A stretch of 64,000 nucleotides of DNA. It comes from Thermoproteus sp. (lineage in GTDB: Archaea > Thermoproteota > Thermoprotei > Thermoproteales > Thermoproteaceae). The stretch covers positions 558,001 to 622,000 of the forward strand of contig JAWARJ010000001.1 in the NCBI GenBank assembly GCA_038893495.1, read 5' to 3'. Numbering within the stretch: the stretch's first letter is position 1; each line of letters starts with the position of its first letter. The position numbers and the translations under genes were made by a program. Below the pieces are notes generated by a model that saw nothing but the letters and a program-made list of their open reading frames with translations, was not told the origin of the DNA and did not search any database. Shown here in pieces: positions 62,848 to 64,000 of this stretch.

Positions 62848-63303
62848 GTGTACCCCAGGGAGGTATCTGGGCGAACTGCGCTCGACGTGGGCTTGGGCTT
62901 CGGCTGGTCCGTCGGCGAGCTCCTAAGGCGCGGTTTCCATGTGGTGACGTCCATCGACCCCGACCTGGACGTGTTGCGGCGCTTCAGAGGCGATTTGAGG
63001 CTGGACCTAGTGGCCGCCGTCGCCGAGAGCCTCCCCTTTAGGGACGGGGCATTTGACGTAGTCGTTTCGGCGTTGGCTCTACACCATTTCGACGACGTGG
63101 AGAGGGCCCTATCGGAAATCGCCAGGACGGCCAGAGGTGTCGCCTACGTCGTTGACTACGATGGGAGCGGCCCCTCGCCCCACCCCCGCCGGTTTTTGGC
63201 TGAGACGGCCCGCAGGGCCCTCGAGGCGGGGGCCAAGCTGGGCTTTAAGGCGTCGAGAAGAGACGGCTACTACGTGTTGTATCTACAGAGGCGTGATTTT
63301 TAA
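62848..63303 (+). CDS. Class I SAM-dependent methyltransferase (type 11)
   Basis: A 151-residue methyltransferase: TALDVGLGFGWSVGELL is the SAM-binding loop, VVTSIDPDLDVL the acidic strand, AESLPFRDGAFDVVVSALAL the motif II region and HHFDDVERALSEIAR the follow-on. It is short, lacking a large substrate domain; target unknown. GTG 62848 directly follows the MFS stop (1 nt), so it is probably co-transcribed. The trpS promoter lies in its last codons. Confidence 0.82.
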   Translation: MYPREVSGRTALDVGLGFGWSVGELLRRGFHVVTSIDPDLDVLRRFRGDLRLDLVAAVAESLPFRDGAFDVVVSALALHHFDDVERALSEIARTARGVAYVVDYDGSGPSPHPRRFLAETARRALEAGAKLGFKASRRDGYYVLYLQRRDF

Positions 63304-63320
63304 ATAGGGAGGCCGTCCGG

Positions 63321-64000
63321 GTGGACTATGGGGTGGACTTCGTCGTAACTCCTTGGGAGGTTAAAGGCAGAGTCGACTACGATAAACTTCTCCAACAGTT
63401 CGGCGCAAAGCCGTTGACCCAAGCCGAGGTCGAGCTGCTGGAGCGATATGCGGGGGAGGTCCACCCGCTGATCAGAAGGGGCTTCTTCTACGCTCATAGG
63501 GACTTTGACGCCATATTGAAATGGCACGCGGCGGGGAGGCCTTGGGCCCTATATACGGGCAGAGGCCCCAGCGGGCCCGTCCACATAGGCCACATGGTGC
63601 CGTGGATACTGCTGAAGTGGTTCTCCGACAAGTTCGGCCTCGAGGTCTACTTCCAGATGACGGACGACGAGAAGTTCTACGACGACCCGGAGCTCTCTCT
63701 GGCAGACACCAGGAGGTGGGCCTACGAGAACGCCCTCGACGTAATTGCGCTGGGCTTTACGCCAGATAGGCTACACCTAATAATAGACACCCTCGACATA
63801 AAGCCCCTCTTCCCCGTGGCCGTAAAGGCGGCTAAAAAGCTGACGTGGAACACAGTGAAGGCCACCTTCGGCTTCACCGACTCCACCAATATAGGCCTCA
63901 TATTCTATCCATCGTTACAAATCGCCGTGGCGTTCCTGCCCACAGAGCTTAGGGGCGTGGAGACACCCGTCTTGATCCCGTGCGCCATAGACCAAGACCC
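63321..64000 (+). CDS. trpS: Tryptophanyl-tRNA synthetase, N-terminal part (3' end outside window)
   Basis: The frame from GTG 63321 stays open to the right edge, covering about 226 residues. FVVTPWEVKGRVDYDKL is the archaeal/eukaryal TrpRS N-terminal patch; GRGPSGPVHIGHMVPW holds the HIGH-type motif of class I synthetases, followed by QMTDDEKFYDDPELSLAD. The enzyme charges tRNA-Trp. A TATA-like TTTTTAAATAG sits at 63297-63307; GTG 63333 (VDFVVTP) is an alternative start. The KMSKS region lies beyond the window. Confidence 0.93.
   Translation, partial: MDYGVDFVVTPWEVKGRVDYDKLLQQFGAKPLTQAEVELLERYAGEVHPLIRRGFFYAHRDFDAILKWHAAGRPWALYTGRGPSGPVHIGHMVPWILLKWFSDKFGLEVYFQMTDDEKFYDDPELSLADTRRWAYENALDVIALGFTPDRLHLIIDTLDIKPLFPVAVKAAKKLTWNTVKATFGFTDSTNIGLIFYPSLQIAVAFLPTELRGVETPVLIPCAIDQD

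Overview
The window looks like chromosomal DNA of a hyperthermophilic crenarchaeon of the Thermoproteaceae, probably Thermoproteus or a close relative such as Pyrobaculum. The grounds are: high G+C and AGG/GAG-rich codon use; promoters with a TATA box centred about 24 nt upstream of the start codon, with no ribosome binding site (leaderless mRNAs); tightly overlapping operon genes (ATGA/GTGA junctions); PaREP1 genes, a family first defined in Pyrobaculum; and the branched Entner-Doudoroff, GAPN and TreT genes known from Thermoproteus tenax. No rRNA, CRISPR array or complete insertion sequence was found, and I saw no convincing tRNA.

Layout. 1-4.4 kb: the 3' end of carB, an overlapping LysX-type ligase, a PfpI/DJ-1 protein, a phosphodiesterase and an XdhC-like protein. 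4.7-6.2 kb: non-phosphorylating glyceraldehyde-3-phosphate dehydrogenase. 6.6-7.6 kb: a VapBC pair and a decayed nucleotidyltransferase. 7.9-15.0 kb: an anaerobic-type cobalamin cluster, cbiG-cbiE on the minus strand and cbtB-cbtA-cbiXC-cbiH-cbiD-cbiT-cbiL-cbiF on the plus strand. It includes a putative cobalt transporter and nearly every step from sirohydrochlorin to cobyrinate; cbiJ is not seen. 15.0-25.2 kb: an accessory stretch where intact genes (two PaREP1 copies, an FAH hydrolase/MDR reductase pair, an exported GH57 glycosidase, a beta carbonic anhydrase) alternate with broken small genes (a coiled-coil gene, a HEPN/nucleotidyltransferase pair, a DUF3800 gene and others).

25.2-34.3 kb: a sugar-type ABC importer without its ATPase, a DUF996 membrane protein, a 14-TM MFS exporter, an AT-richer DrrAB-like exporter, and trehalose synthase TreT with a DUF5752 partner. 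34.4-40.9 kb: a HEPN/nucleotidyltransferase pair, a MoeA fused to a binding-protein domain, a TusA-like protein, a beta-hydroxyacid dehydrogenase, a RAM-domain protein overlapping a class II amidotransferase, an Lrp regulator and a BFN nuclease. 40.9-46.7 kb: the Entner-Doudoroff cluster gad / kdgA-kdgK-glucoamylase, with a HEPN/nucleotidyltransferase pair between gad and kdgA. 46.7-54.6 kb: UppP, a small protein coupled to an unusual methyltransferase, a RadA paralogue, and a minus-strand acyl-CoA dehydrogenase/thiolase/DUF35/aminotransferase group. 54.7-64 kb: a CBS protein, a branched-chain amino-acid type ABC importer with two paralogous binding proteins, an MFS transporter, a small methyltransferase and the start of trpS.

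Together the genes suggest a chemo-organotroph that degrades starch outside the cell (GH57) and inside it (GH15), runs glucose through the branched Entner-Doudoroff pathway and GAPN, makes trehalose and corrinoids de novo, and takes up sugars and amino acids by ABC transport. The most unusual points are the matching GGG-N8-CCC palindromes in the cbiE/cbtB promoter region, the CbiX-CbiC fusion with a Tyr where the mutase His is expected, and the coupled small protein/degenerate methyltransferase pair.
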